Positions 26,755 to 35,755 of a DNA stretch of 64,000 nt are shown piece by piece. The notes beneath the pieces are model-generated. The model made no database searches. It was not told the DNA's origin and saw nothing but the letters and a program-made list of their open reading frames with translations. The stretch covers positions 1-64,000 of the forward strand of contig JAUIJE010000016.1 of the NCBI GenBank assembly GCA_030431455.1, read 5' to 3'. Source of the stretch: a bacterium. GTDB taxonomy: Bacteria > Myxococcota > UBA727 > JAUIJE01. The position numbers and the translations under genes were made by a program. Positions within the stretch are counted from its first letter, which is position 1; the number at the start of each line of letters is the position of its first letter.

Positions 26755-28046
26755 GCCGATTTCATGGCCGCGAAGGTCTTCTCCGCCGCGGCCAAGGTCT
26801 TGGCGATCTCCTGCTCGCCGTGGGCGAGGGACATGAAGCCGGACTCGAACGCGCTGGGCGCGAGGTACACGCCGTGCTCGAGCATGCCCCAGAAAAACTT
26901 CTTGAACCGCTCGGCGTTGCTCGCCTTCACGTCCTGGAAGTTGTGCGGGACCGCATCGGCGAAGAACACCGAGAACATGCTGCCCACCGACGTGCCCACC
27001 GCGTCAAAGCCAACGTCCTGGGCGCGCTCGACGATGCCCCGCCACAGTTGGGTGGCGTGGGCCGAGAGCTGCTCATAGACGCCGTTGTCGAACAGCGGCT
27101 TGAGGGTGGCGAGACCGGCGGCCATCGCGAGCGGATTGCCGGACAACGTGCCCGCTTGGTAAATCGGACCCTCGGGCGCGAGCTGCGACATCACGTTGGC
27201 CGACGCGCCGAACGCCCCGACGGGCAAGCCCCCGCCGATGACCTTGCCAAAACACGTGATGTCGGGCTTGACGCCAAAATGGGCTTGTGCGCCGCCGAGG
27301 GCGACGCGGAACCCGGTCATCACCTCGTCGAAAATCAACATCACGTCGTGGGCGGTGCACAGCTCGCGCACCTTGCGCAGGTAGTTGTTGGTCGGGGGCA
27401 CGCAGCCCATGTTGCCCGCCACCGGCTCGAGGATGACGCAGGCGATTTTGCCTTGGGCGTCGGCGAGCAGCTTCTCGAGCGCATCGGCGTCGTTGTAGGG
27501 CACGTTGTACGTGTGCTTGGCGAGGTCGGCGGGCACCCCGGGGGAGTCGGGCAGCCCCAGCGTCGAGACCCCGCTGCCGGCCTTGACCAGCAGGCTGTCG
27601 GCGTGGCCGTGGTAGCAGCCTTCGCATTTGACGATGCCGTCTCGACCGGTGACGCCCCGCGCGAGGCGGAGCGCGCTCATGGTGGCCTCGGTCCCCGACG
27701 ACACGAAGCGTACCTTTTCCACCGAGGGCACGGCTTGGGAGACGAGCTCGGCGAGCTCGATCTCGAGGGTGCACGGGGCGCCGAAGCTGGTGCCGCGGCC
27801 CGCTTGCTCGACGATGGCCGCGACCACGTCGGGATGGGCGTGGCCAAGAATGGCCGGGCCCCAGGTCTGGACGTAGTCGATGTACTGGTTGCCGTCGGCG
27901 TCGAACACGTGGGGGCCCTGTGCCCGCTCGATGAACAGTGGGTCTCCGCCCACGCCCCGGAACGCGCGGACCGGCGAATTGACGCCGCCGACGAGCACAT
28001 TCTGCGCGCGGTCAAAGAGCTGTTTCGACTTGTTGTGCGCCAACAT
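26751..28046 (-). CDS. hemL: Glutamate-1-semialdehyde 2,1-aminomutase
   Basis: HemL makes 5-aminolevulinate from glutamate-1-semialdehyde in the C5 route to tetrapyrroles. The 431-residue protein is full length. PLP-binding Lys268 lies in CFGKVIGGGLPVGAFG, Asp240 in LIFDEVMTGFR, and the N-terminal GGVNSPVRAF is diagnostic. It heads the operon hemL-HAD-larC on the minus strand and is divergent from the MFS gene. No strong ribosome binding site is visible. Its presence implies haem or cobalamin/F430-like tetrapyrrole synthesis through the C5 pathway. Confidence 0.95.
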   Translation of the reverse strand: MLAHNKSKQLFDRAQNVLVGGVNSPVRAFRGVGGDPLFIERAQGPHVFDADGNQYIDYVQTWGPAILGHAHPDVVAAIVEQAGRGTSFGAPCTLEIELAELVSQAVPSVEKVRFVSSGTEATMSALRLARGVTGRDGIVKCEGCYHGHADSLLVKAGSGVSTLGLPDSPGVPADLAKHTYNVPYNDADALEKLLADAQGKIACVILEPVAGNMGCVPPTNNYLRKVRELCTAHDVMLIFDEVMTGFRVALGGAQAHFGVKPDITCFGKVIGGGLPVGAFGASANVMSQLAPEGPIYQAGTLSGNPLAMAAGLATLKPLFDNGVYEQLSAHATQLWRGIVERAQDVGFDAVGTSVGSMFSVFFADAVPHNFQDVKASNAERFKKFFWGMLEHGVYLAPSAFESGFMSLAHGEQEIAKTLAAAEKTFAAMKSA

Positions 28047-28121
28047 GATGGATACCCCCGTGTCGCCGGTGACATCGGCCAGCGGGGGCGGTTTTGCAAC
28101 CCACGTTGCGGACATCTTGGC

Positions 28122-28127
28122 TATGGT
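28122..28127 (+). promoter_or_regulatory. -10 element of the MFS gene, leaderless arrangement
   Basis: TATGGT, seven nucleotides, then ATG 28135. An in-frame ATG lies inside the hexamer itself, which supports the downstream start. A TGTC-N6-GACA inverted repeat lies further upstream near 28061-28074. Confidence 0.45.
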
Positions 28128-28134
28128 CGGCGAC

Positions 28135-29469
28135 ATGAACCAGCCCGCTGGCGCGTCGCGCCCCCAGACCGGCCTGTTCGTCATTTTCCTCACGGTGTTC
28201 ATCGACCTCGTGGGGTTCTCGGTCATCTTCCCGCTCTTCCCGCAGCTGCTGCTGTACTACCTGGGCCTCGACGGCCAGGACGGGACGCTCGGCAGCTTCG
28301 TCGGCGTGCTCGAGCAGTTCGCGGGGGGCACCGACGGGGCGGGCGACTTCCGCGTCACGGTGTTGTTCGGGGGCATCCTCGGCAGCCTGTACGCGGTGTT
28401 GAGCTTCGTGTTCGCCCCCTATTGGGGGCGGTTGTCGGACCGGCTGGGACGACGACGGGTGTTGCTCATCACCGTGACCGGCACGGCGCTGTCCTACGTC
28501 CTGTGGTTCTTCGCGGGCAACTTCTGGTTGCTGGTCGCGGCCCGTTTTTTGGGCGGGGTGATGAGCGGCAACATCTCGGTGGCCAACGCGGCGATGGCCG
28601 ACGTCACCACCGCCGAGAATCGGGCCAAGGGGATGGGCGCGATCGGGGCGGCGTTCGGCCTTGGGTTCATTCTCGGGCCGGCGATGGGCGGGCTGCTGTC
28701 GACGATCGACCTGACCACGGTGTTGCCCGGGGTCCCCGGCGTGAACCCCTTCTCCGCGGCTGCGTTGGGCACGTTGTTGCTGTCCGCGGTCAACCTCATC
28801 TGGGTCTGGCGCCGCTTTGCGGAGACATTGGCCCCGGGCAGCCAAAAAAGCGCGCAACATGCCCACCGGCCACGCAATCCCATTGCGGCGATGCTCAAGG
28901 TCGACATCGCGGAAGTCAACCGCGCCAACCTCTTGTTCTTCATCTACACCCTCGCGTTCACGGGCATGGAGTTCACCCTGACGTTCTTGGCCAAAGAGCG
29001 ATTCGCGTACACGTCGCTGAAGAACGCGCTGCTGTTCACCTATGTGGGGTTCATCATCGCCATCGTGCAGGGCGGGGTGGTGCGGCGGGTCGCGCCGCGC
29101 TTCGGCGAAAAGAACCTCACCATCGGGGGCATCGTGTTGATCATCCCCGGGCTTGTCGTGGCGGGGTTCGCGGCGGCGGAGTGGGCGCTGTACTTGGGGT
29201 TGGGCCTGTTGTCGGTGGGCAGCGCCCTGGCCAACCCCTCGCTGACCGCGTTGGTGTCGCTGTACTCCCCCGACGACCGCCAAGGTGAAATCTTGGGGAC
29301 CTTTCGGGCCCTGGGCAGCTTGGCCCGCGCCGTCGGTCCGATCGTGGCCAGTCTCCTGTATTTCCGGTTTGGCTCTGGCTCGCCCTATTTCGTGGCCGCC
29401 TTGGTGATGGTGGTTCCGGCGCTGATTTCGTTGGGTCTCCCCAAGCCAAAACACGGCGCCGGCGGCTGA
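28135..29469 (+). CDS. MFS transporter (TetA/DHA1-like)
   Basis: A 444-residue inner-membrane transporter with about twelve hydrophobic segments. The first helix (FVIFLTVFIDLVGFSVIFP) and the MFS motif A RLSDRLGRRRVLL after helix 2 match the TetA/multidrug DHA1 group. An insertion of about 45 residues between the first two helices (near residues 45-80, including GLDGQDGTLGSFVGVLEQF) is longer than usual. The substrate cannot be predicted. Start chosen from the promoter spacing. It stands alone, divergent from hemL. Confidence 0.85.
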   Translation: MNQPAGASRPQTGLFVIFLTVFIDLVGFSVIFPLFPQLLLYYLGLDGQDGTLGSFVGVLEQFAGGTDGAGDFRVTVLFGGILGSLYAVLSFVFAPYWGRLSDRLGRRRVLLITVTGTALSYVLWFFAGNFWLLVAARFLGGVMSGNISVANAAMADVTTAENRAKGMGAIGAAFGLGFILGPAMGGLLSTIDLTTVLPGVPGVNPFSAAALGTLLLSAVNLIWVWRRFAETLAPGSQKSAQHAHRPRNPIAAMLKVDIAEVNRANLLFFIYTLAFTGMEFTLTFLAKERFAYTSLKNALLFTYVGFIIAIVQGGVVRRVAPRFGEKNLTIGGIVLIIPGLVVAGFAAAEWALYLGLGLLSVGSALANPSLTALVSLYSPDDRQGEILGTFRALGSLARAVGPIVASLLYFRFGSGSPYFVAALVMVVPALISLGLPKPKHGAGG

Positions 29470-29507
29470 CCACGTCACCAAAGGTGGGACACACCCCGCG
29501 GGTGGCT

Positions 29508-29537
29508 TTGTCGTCGACCCGGCGAGCGCGGTACGCT
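29508..29537 (+). promoter_or_regulatory. Sigma-70-type promoter of the large GD-repeat lipoprotein gene, leaderless arrangement
   Basis: TTGTCG (29508-29513), 18-nt spacer, TACGCT (29532-29537), six nucleotides, ATG 29544. No ribosome binding site. Confidence 0.55.
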
Positions 29538-29543
29538 CGAACC

Positions 29544-32500
29544 ATGCGCATTTTGATTGGGGCACTGGCACTGGTTTTTGCGATCGCCATCGCGGGGTGC
29601 ATCGTCGGCGTCGATGTCGAGGGCAAGGCCTGCGACGACGAGCACCGCTGCATCGACGGGTATACCTGCGTGGACAGCGTATGCGTGGTTCGCGGGGACG
29701 GCGATGGGGATGGCGATGGTGACGGGGATGGCGACGGCGACGGTGACGGGGATGGCGACGGGGATGGGGACGGCGACGGTGACGGGGATGGCGACGGGGA
29801 TGGCGACGGCGACGGTGACGGGGATGGCGACGGCGACGGCGACGGTGACGGGGATGGCGACGGCGACGGGGATGGCGACGGCGACGGGGATGGCGACGGC
29901 GACGGGGATGGCGATGGGGACGGCGACCCCGGCGGCCCCTTGCCCCCGGAGGGGGCGGGCACGCTGGTGATCTCGGCGCAGGAGGTCACGGTGTTCTGGC
30001 AAGACAACGTGCCGGACGAGACCAGTTTCATTGTGGAACGGTCGGCGGCGGGCGCCCCGTTCACGGTGGTCGGCACCACCGCGGCCAACACCCTGACCTA
30101 CCGCGACGGGCTCGTGCGGCCGGCGACCGCCTACCGGTACCGCGTGCGGGCCGAGCGCGATGGTCTGGTGTCGACGTCGGCCACGGCCCCCGAGGTACAA
30201 ACCCCGGCCGGCCGGGTGGGGGCGGGGCTGGTGCTCGGGTACACGTTCTCGGCCCTGAGCGGCGACACGGTGGTCGACGTGAGCGGGGAGGACCCGGCCA
30301 TGGACCTGACCATGGGAGGCGGGCCCGGCAACATCCAGTGGCAGACCGATCCCGGCATCGCGGTGGTGGCCGGGCCAGCCGAGCTTCGTGCCCCTGACGC
30401 CACCAAGCTGTGGGAGCGCGGGGTCGCCACCGGCGCGATCACCGTGGAGCTGTGGTACCGCACAAGTTCGTTGTTGCAGGATGGGCCCACCCGCATCATC
30501 ACCTTGTCCGCGAACACCGACAGCGAGCGCAGCTTTACCCTCGGGCAAGAGGACGACGAGCTCGTGTTTCGGCTGAAAACCGAAACCGGGGACACCAACC
30601 AGGGCGCGACATCGTTCGGTTTTTTCACCGACACCAACCTGCACCACATCGTGGCCACCTACGACCGAGAGAGCGGCTTTGGCCTGTACAAGGACGGGGC
30701 GCCGGTGTCCCTCGACGTCATCGACGCCGACTACGGCGGGTTTGACGAGTGGGAGCCGGGCCTGCCGTTCTTGCTCGGCAACGAAGCCACCGGGGGCCGG
30801 CTCGCCCTCGGCACCTACCGGTGGGCGGGCGTGTACGAACGGGCCCTCTCCGTCGATGAAGTCCTGCAGAACCACGCCGCCGGTCTCCCCGCGCGCTTTG
30901 CCGACGAGGACGGCGACGGGCTCAACGACGCCACCGACAACTGCCTCGGCCTGCCCAACGCCGGCCAAGCCGACGCCGACGGCACCGGGCCCGGGGACGC
31001 GTGCACCGACGACGCGGACGGGGACGGGCTCGCCGACGACGTCGACCTCTGCCCGTTCGATGCCGATCCGGGCCAGCCGGACGGGGACACCGACGGGATC
31101 CCGGACGCGTGCGACCCGTGTCCCACCGACACCGGCGATGCCGCTCTGTCCGACCCCGACGGCGACGGCCTCTGCAACAGCGATGACAACTGCGCGCTGG
31201 CCTACAACCCCGGCCAGTCCAATGTGGATGGAGACGGGCTGGGCGATGCCTGTGACCCGGATCCCGACGGGGATGGGCTGTCGGGTCCCGCCGACCCCTG
31301 TCCTCTCGTCCCCGGGGTGCAATGTGACTTGGGCTGCCCGGGGAGCACCACCGACCAGGACGGCGATGGGCTGGCCGATGGCTGCGACAACTGCCCGATG
31401 GTGGCCAACCCCGGCCAAGAGGATGAAGGCGACGGCGACGGCGTGGGCGACGCCTGCGATCCGCGCCCGCTCGACGGGGGCGACAGCATCGCGATTTTTG
31501 ATGGGTTCAGCACCCCGGCCAGCCTCGACGACAACTGGTCGGCGGTGGAGGGCAATTGGCTGGTCGACAACGGCGAGCTTGTGTTCGCCGGCCCCCTCGA
31601 TGGCGGGTTGATCAGCAATGCCAATGCAGGGGCCAACGTGCTGGTGCAGGCCCGGGTGCGCGCGCTGGAGGCGATCCCGTACGATTCCATCGTCGGCCTG
31701 GGGTACCGGGTGGACGTGGGCTTCGACGAGGTCATGACCTGCTCGGTGGGCGTGTCCTGGCCCGGGTTCGTCTCCGTGGCCAACTACAACGACCTCGGCT
31801 ACTCCGACAGTCTCCACGTGTGGATGTCGCAGCCGCCGTTGTTCGCGAACCAAAGCGTGACCATCACCGGCGGGGCCTATGGATCGTTCCACACCTGCGG
31901 GACCGCAAGCGCCAGCCAGGTCGGGTGGCTGTCCAACTACCACGCGGGCGGGGGACCCATCGGGCTGTTCTCCGACGACGGGCGCATGGCGGTGGACTGG
32001 ATCGTGGCTTATTCGCTCGGCGGCCCCTTGGGGCCGGAGTTCGGCAGCGACGACCACTACGACTGGTCGAGCACCCAGGCGCCCCAAGCCCCGGACCGCA
32101 TAGAGACCTTTTCGTTGGGGCCGCCCGGCGACGCGGACTGTTTTTGGGTGAGCACCTCGGGGGCGCTGGTCAGCCGCACCTACGGTCCCGATCCCGGCGC
32201 CGGCTGTGGCGACAGCCGGCACCACCACATCTACATCTTCGACGAGGCCGAGAACGAAATCGACTTCGGACAGCACGAGCGGCTGGGCGCGGACTGCTCC
32301 ACCGCGATCACCCCCAACCTGCCCGGGGGCAACTACCTGGTGTGTGTCGAGTCCGAACGCGAAAACGACGGCGCGCTCATCGACATGATCATCGAATCGG
32401 CCGCCGACGCCCCCGGGGGGGCCGACTGCCTGAGCGCGGTCGACCTTGTGGGGACGAGCGGAAGCCAAGTCGGCACCTTCGTGCCCGGCAACGACCAGGA

Positions 32501-32813
32501 CATGAGCGGCATCGGGGGCTGCCCGCTCTCGCCGGGGAACGAAGCGGTCTATCGCGTGGACCTGCCGGCGGGCGCGACCTTGGACGCGACCTACACCGCG
32601 GAGGACGACGACAGCGACGAGGTGATCTACCTGCTCGCGGACTGCGCGGCGGCCGCGTGCTTGGCCGGCAGCGACACCAGCGGCATCAGCCCGGAGACGG
32701 TGTCCTACACCAACGCGACGGGTGCGGTGCAGTCTGTTTATGTCGTACTCGACGAGTGGGAGCCGAGCGGGGTGACCAGCGATTACCTGCTCGAGTGGAC
32801 GGTGACCCCGTAA
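29544..32813 (+). CDS. Large adhesin-like lipoprotein: GD linker, fibronectin-III, LamG-like and thrombospondin-3 repeats
   Basis: A 1,089-residue surface lipoprotein. Signal peptide with lipobox AIAGC; a short Cys-containing knot; about 39 Gly-Asp pairs (51-128); a fibronectin type III domain (about 135-215); a LamG/concanavalin-like domain (about 225-445, with ITVELWYRT and HHIVATYDRESGFGLYKDG); a run of calcium-binding thrombospondin type 3 repeats (about 455-650, DGDGLxDxxDNC...GDACD units); a second lectin-like beta domain (about 655-825); and two C-terminal domains with pre-peptidase-like features (DADCFWVSTSG, NYLVCVESE). Likely binds calcium and carbohydrate or matrix at the cell surface. 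Confidence 0.85.
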   Translation: MRILIGALALVFAIAIAGCIVGVDVEGKACDDEHRCIDGYTCVDSVCVVRGDGDGDGDGDGDGDGDGDGDGDGDGDGDGDGDGDGDGDGDGDGDGDGDGDGDGDGDGDGDGDGDGDGDGDGDGDGDGDPGGPLPPEGAGTLVISAQEVTVFWQDNVPDETSFIVERSAAGAPFTVVGTTAANTLTYRDGLVRPATAYRYRVRAERDGLVSTSATAPEVQTPAGRVGAGLVLGYTFSALSGDTVVDVSGEDPAMDLTMGGGPGNIQWQTDPGIAVVAGPAELRAPDATKLWERGVATGAITVELWYRTSSLLQDGPTRIITLSANTDSERSFTLGQEDDELVFRLKTETGDTNQGATSFGFFTDTNLHHIVATYDRESGFGLYKDGAPVSLDVIDADYGGFDEWEPGLPFLLGNEATGGRLALGTYRWAGVYERALSVDEVLQNHAAGLPARFADEDGDGLNDATDNCLGLPNAGQADADGTGPGDACTDDADGDGLADDVDLCPFDADPGQPDGDTDGIPDACDPCPTDTGDAALSDPDGDGLCNSDDNCALAYNPGQSNVDGDGLGDACDPDPDGDGLSGPADPCPLVPGVQCDLGCPGSTTDQDGDGLADGCDNCPMVANPGQEDEGDGDGVGDACDPRPLDGGDSIAIFDGFSTPASLDDNWSAVEGNWLVDNGELVFAGPLDGGLISNANAGANVLVQARVRALEAIPYDSIVGLGYRVDVGFDEVMTCSVGVSWPGFVSVANYNDLGYSDSLHVWMSQPPLFANQSVTITGGAYGSFHTCGTASASQVGWLSNYHAGGGPIGLFSDDGRMAVDWIVAYSLGGPLGPEFGSDDHYDWSSTQAPQAPDRIETFSLGPPGDADCFWVSTSGALVSRTYGPDPGAGCGDSRHHHIYIFDEAENEIDFGQHERLGADCSTAITPNLPGGNYLVCVESERENDGALIDMIIESAADAPGGADCLSAVDLVGTSGSQVGTFVPGNDQDMSGIGGCPLSPGNEAVYRVDLPAGATLDATYTAEDDDSDEVIYLLADCAAAACLAGSDTSGISPETVSYTNATGAVQSVYVVLDEWEPSGVTSDYLLEWTVTP
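29694..29927. repeat. Long GD-codon hexanucleotide repeat (about 39 units)
   Basis: 234 bp of GGN GAY codons. Hexamers GGGGAT, GGCGAC and GGTGAC recur in longer periodic blocks (for example GACGGTGACGGGGATGGC), which suggests block duplication rather than simple slippage. The frame is unbroken. Confidence 0.95.
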
Positions 32814-32828
32814 GTTCGGGACAGGGCA

Positions 32829-32841
32829 GCGTCTCAGACGC
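32829..32841. promoter_or_regulatory. Odd palindrome overlapping the -35 position of the kinase promoter
   Basis: GCGTCTCAGACGC has perfect 6-bp arms around one base and lies where the -35 element of the next gene should be; no good -35 hexamer is visible. It may be a regulator site. Confidence 0.4.
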
Positions 32842-32862
32842 GGTTTGGGCCCCGGGTCCGCA

Positions 32863-32868
32863 TATACT
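32863..32868 (+). promoter_or_regulatory. -10 element of the Ser/Thr kinase gene, leaderless arrangement
   Basis: TATACT, six nucleotides, GTG 32875. No ribosome binding site. Confidence 0.55.
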
Positions 32869-32874
32869 GGCCAG

Positions 32875-34800
32875 GTGAGCGACCCCGACGATTTTGAGAT
32901 CGACATGCCCCTGTCCGCGGCGATGGGGCGGGGCTCGTCCTCGTCGGGCAAACAGGCCGCCGCCCCCGGCGCCGGGTTGCGGCTCGGTCGGTACACCACC
33001 GTGCGCTTGTTGGGCAAAGGCGGCATGGCCGAGGTCTACCTCGCCCATCAGGACGGCCCCGCCGGGTTTCAGAAGACCTGCGTGGTCAAGCGCATGCGGC
33101 GCGCCCTCGCCGAGGAGCCGCGCTTTGTGGACATGTTCCTGCGCGAAGCCCGGGTGGCCGCGCGGCTCAACCACGCCAACGTGGTGCAGATTTTCGAACT
33201 CGCCCAGGACGGCGACGAGTACTTCATCGCCATGGAGTACCTCGACGGCATCAGCCTGCACCGCGCCGCCCGTCGTTGCTGGGCCAACGACACGTCCATT
33301 CCCATGGAGGTCGTGCTGCGGGCGGTGGGCGACGCCGCCATGGGACTGCATCACGCCCACACCCAACGCGGCGAGGACGGGAGCTGGGCCCCGTTGGTGC
33401 ACCGCGACGTCAGCCCCGACAACCTCGTCATCACCCGCGACGGCGTGACCAAGGTCCTCGACTTCGGCATCGCCAAGACCGACGCCGACCGCGACGAGGT
33501 CACCAAGACCGGCGAGCTCAAGGGCAAGATTCCGTATATGTCGCCCGAGCAGATCCGCGGCGACGCCCTCGACGGCCGCTCCGATCTCTGGTCGCTGGGG
33601 GTCACGCTGTACTGGCTGCTCACCGGCAAGCGCCCCTTCGACGGCGGCTCCGATCACATGACCATCGACCATGTGCTGCGCGCCGATCCCGTGCCCCCCC
33701 GCGAGCTCAACCCCCTCATCCCCCCGAGCTTGCAGAACATCATCCTCTCCCTCCTGCAAAAGAACCGTGAATACCGGCTCTCCTCGGGGCTGGAGCTGCG
33801 GGACCGGCTCGTGGCCCTGCTCGGTCCCGCGTCGGGACCGGGGGCGGCGAGCTCGTTCTGCAACCGGGTGATGGACATGCCGACCACCGAGTCCAACGTG
33901 GGCCCGTCGTCGGTGCTGACCATTGTGGCCGCGCGGCCCGAGACCCAGTGGCTCAAGCGGGTCAGCGAGAGCGACGACAACGGGGACCTGCTCTCGCTGG
34001 TCCCGGCGCGCGCCACCGGCCGCATCACCACCCCCATCACCGGCGTGCGCCAGACCGCCGACGTCGACACCGGCGAAACTGTGTCAAGCGTGCAGACCCA
34101 CCCGGTGGCGCTGGACGCTTCGCCCGCGCCCGCCGGCCGCTGGGCCGCGGTGGCCGCGGGCATCGGCCTCACCGGGGTCATGCTCGTCGGCGCGGTCTGG
34201 ATGCTGCAAAGCGAAGCACCCGCCGCCCCCCCGCCGGCCGCGGTGGCCGCGGCGCCCGTTCCCGTTCCCTCCGCGCCGCCCCCACCCGCCGAGGCCGCCG
34301 CGCCACCGGTGGAGGCGGTCGCTCCCCCCGCGCCGCCCGCGGCCGAACCCGCGCCCCCCGCGGCGGCCCCCAAAAGCCGGGCCGCGACCCCGCGGCGTTC
34401 CCGTCACGACACCGTGACCGCCAGCGGGCCCCGGGGGATCACGTGGCGGTCGACGTCGGGGCGGCGGCTGGGCAAGGGCAGCGGCAAGCTCAGCGTCGAC
34501 AAAGGCACCGACACGCTCATCGCCGTCGACGGCACCACCGGGGGGGTGATCACGGTGCCGGTCAAGGACGGCCGCGCGGACTTCGGCAAAGTGCCCAAAG
34601 GCCAGCTGGTGCTCCGGGTGCGGCCCTGGGCCAAGGCCGCCCTGCACAAAAAGGCGCTGGGCACGACCCCGCTCGACCCGGTGTCGCTGCCCGCGGGCAA
34701 GTACAAAGTCACATTGTCGTGGAACGACAAAAGCAAGACCGAGACGGTGACGGTTCGGGGGGGGCGGCGCACGGTGCTGAAAGCCGACATGCGGCAATAG
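32875..34800 (+). CDS. Membrane Ser/Thr protein kinase with PEGA-like extracytoplasmic domain
   Basis: A 641-residue Hanks-type kinase. The cytoplasmic kinase domain (about 40-310) has the glycine loop LLGKGGMAEVY, ATP-binding Lys72, catalytic Asp178 in HRDVSPDN, Asp196 in DFG and the MSPEQIRG segment, so it should be active. A single membrane helix (about 423-444) is followed by an Ala/Pro-rich stretch and a C-terminal PEGA-like beta domain (GTTPLDPVSLPAGKYKVTL). This plan is standard for myxobacterial kinases. Convergent, 18 nt away, is a TPR protein. The GTG start is set by promoter spacing. Confidence 0.92.
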   Translation: MSDPDDFEIDMPLSAAMGRGSSSSGKQAAAPGAGLRLGRYTTVRLLGKGGMAEVYLAHQDGPAGFQKTCVVKRMRRALAEEPRFVDMFLREARVAARLNHANVVQIFELAQDGDEYFIAMEYLDGISLHRAARRCWANDTSIPMEVVLRAVGDAAMGLHHAHTQRGEDGSWAPLVHRDVSPDNLVITRDGVTKVLDFGIAKTDADRDEVTKTGELKGKIPYMSPEQIRGDALDGRSDLWSLGVTLYWLLTGKRPFDGGSDHMTIDHVLRADPVPPRELNPLIPPSLQNIILSLLQKNREYRLSSGLELRDRLVALLGPASGPGAASSFCNRVMDMPTTESNVGPSSVLTIVAARPETQWLKRVSESDDNGDLLSLVPARATGRITTPITGVRQTADVDTGETVSSVQTHPVALDASPAPAGRWAAVAAGIGLTGVMLVGAVWMLQSEAPAAPPPAAVAAAPVPVPSAPPPPAEAAAPPVEAVAPPAPPAAEPAPPAAAPKSRAATPRRSRHDTVTASGPRGITWRSTSGRRLGKGSGKLSVDKGTDTLIAVDGTTGGVITVPVKDGRADFGKVPKGQLVLRVRPWAKAALHKKALGTTPLDPVSLPAGKYKVTLSWNDKSKTETVTVRGGRRTVLKADMRQ

Positions 34801-34818
34801 ACCTTCGCCGCCTCGCCG

Positions 34819-35550
34819 TCACTCCACCAACACGCCCACCACCGCGAGCGCGGCCCCACCGAGCAACACCACCGCCCCGACCCCGAGCGCGGCTTGTCCG
34901 CCCACCTGCAGGGCCGCGCTTGGCAATGCATATGCGTTGGCCTGGTCTTGGTAGGTCTGTCCGCTGGCCCAGGACGCCAACCCCACCCCGCCCCCCCAGA
35001 GCCCGGCGCCGACCAGGGCGGCGGCCACCCCCAGCCCGGCGGTGGCCGCGCCCCCGATGAGGAGCAGTGGCATTCCGTCGTCCGCGTCGGCGGCGGGCGT
35101 GGGCCCCGGGCCCTGGGGTTCGTTCATGATCTCGTCGGGGGCGGGGGCGCCGTCGTCCGCGGGCCCCGCAGGGTCGGGCGGCGGGGGGGGCGTGGCCGCT
35201 TCCGCTTGTCGCTTTTGGCGCGCCCGCTGCCGGGCCTCGTCGAGGAGGAGTTGGATCTTGGGGGACGCGTCGAGGGGAAGCGACGCCAGGGGGTCTTTGG
35301 CCACCGCCTGGTCAAACGCCTCGGCCGCGCTCGCGACGTCGCGCAGCTCGGCGTAGGTCATGCCCAACCGGATGAGCACGGTGGCCTGGTCCGCGTCGCT
35401 TCGGTCCGGCACGCGCAACGCGGCCTTGAAGCGGAACACCGCCTTTTCGTACTCAAAGTCCTCGTAGAGCCGGAGGCCTTCCTGGTACGAGACGTCGTCC
35501 GACAGGGGCGCCGCCGACAGCAACATTGTGGTCACCCAAAGTGTGAGCAT
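34819..35550 (-). CDS. TPR protein with signal peptide and two C-terminal membrane segments
   Basis: A 243-residue protein. A probable signal peptide (MLTLWVTTMLLSAAPLS) leads into TPR-like helices (20-110, YQEGLRLYEDFEYEKAVFRF and later IRLGMTYAELRDVASAAEAF). An acidic Pro/Ala linker follows, and two hydrophobic segments with Gly/Ala-rich helices occupy 165-240. Similar proteins often sit next to Ser/Thr kinases in myxobacteria, as this one does. ATG 35550 has GGAGG about 9 nt upstream; the upstream in-frame TTG abuts a TACACT -10 and is rejected as start. Confidence 0.7.
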   Translation of the reverse strand: MLTLWVTTMLLSAAPLSDDVSYQEGLRLYEDFEYEKAVFRFKAALRVPDRSDADQATVLIRLGMTYAELRDVASAAEAFDQAVAKDPLASLPLDASPKIQLLLDEARQRARQKRQAEAATPPPPPDPAGPADDGAPAPDEIMNEPQGPGPTPAADADDGMPLLLIGGAATAGLGVAAALVGAGLWGGGVGLASWASGQTYQDQANAYALPSAALQVGGQAALGVGAVVLLGGAALAVVGVLVE

Positions 35551-35755
35551 CTCTCGCAGCCTCCGGGCCAAAGTGTAGTGCAGGGGACGAAGAGCTGTCG
35601 TCCGCCGCTGCGGTACCGCAAAGCATGTGAGTCGATCTGGCTGCGCCGGTCTAATTGTCTATTGAATACAGCTACTTAAACGGGGCGTGAAGGCGAGCGG
35701 GGCCCGGGGACCAAACGCGGCGGGGGCCCGGTACTTTGAAGCAGGAGAGAGACAC

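Noticed and set aside
29694-29927. CRISPR array
   Set aside because: The repeat is a continuous 6-bp periodicity inside a coding frame, without spacers or cas genes.
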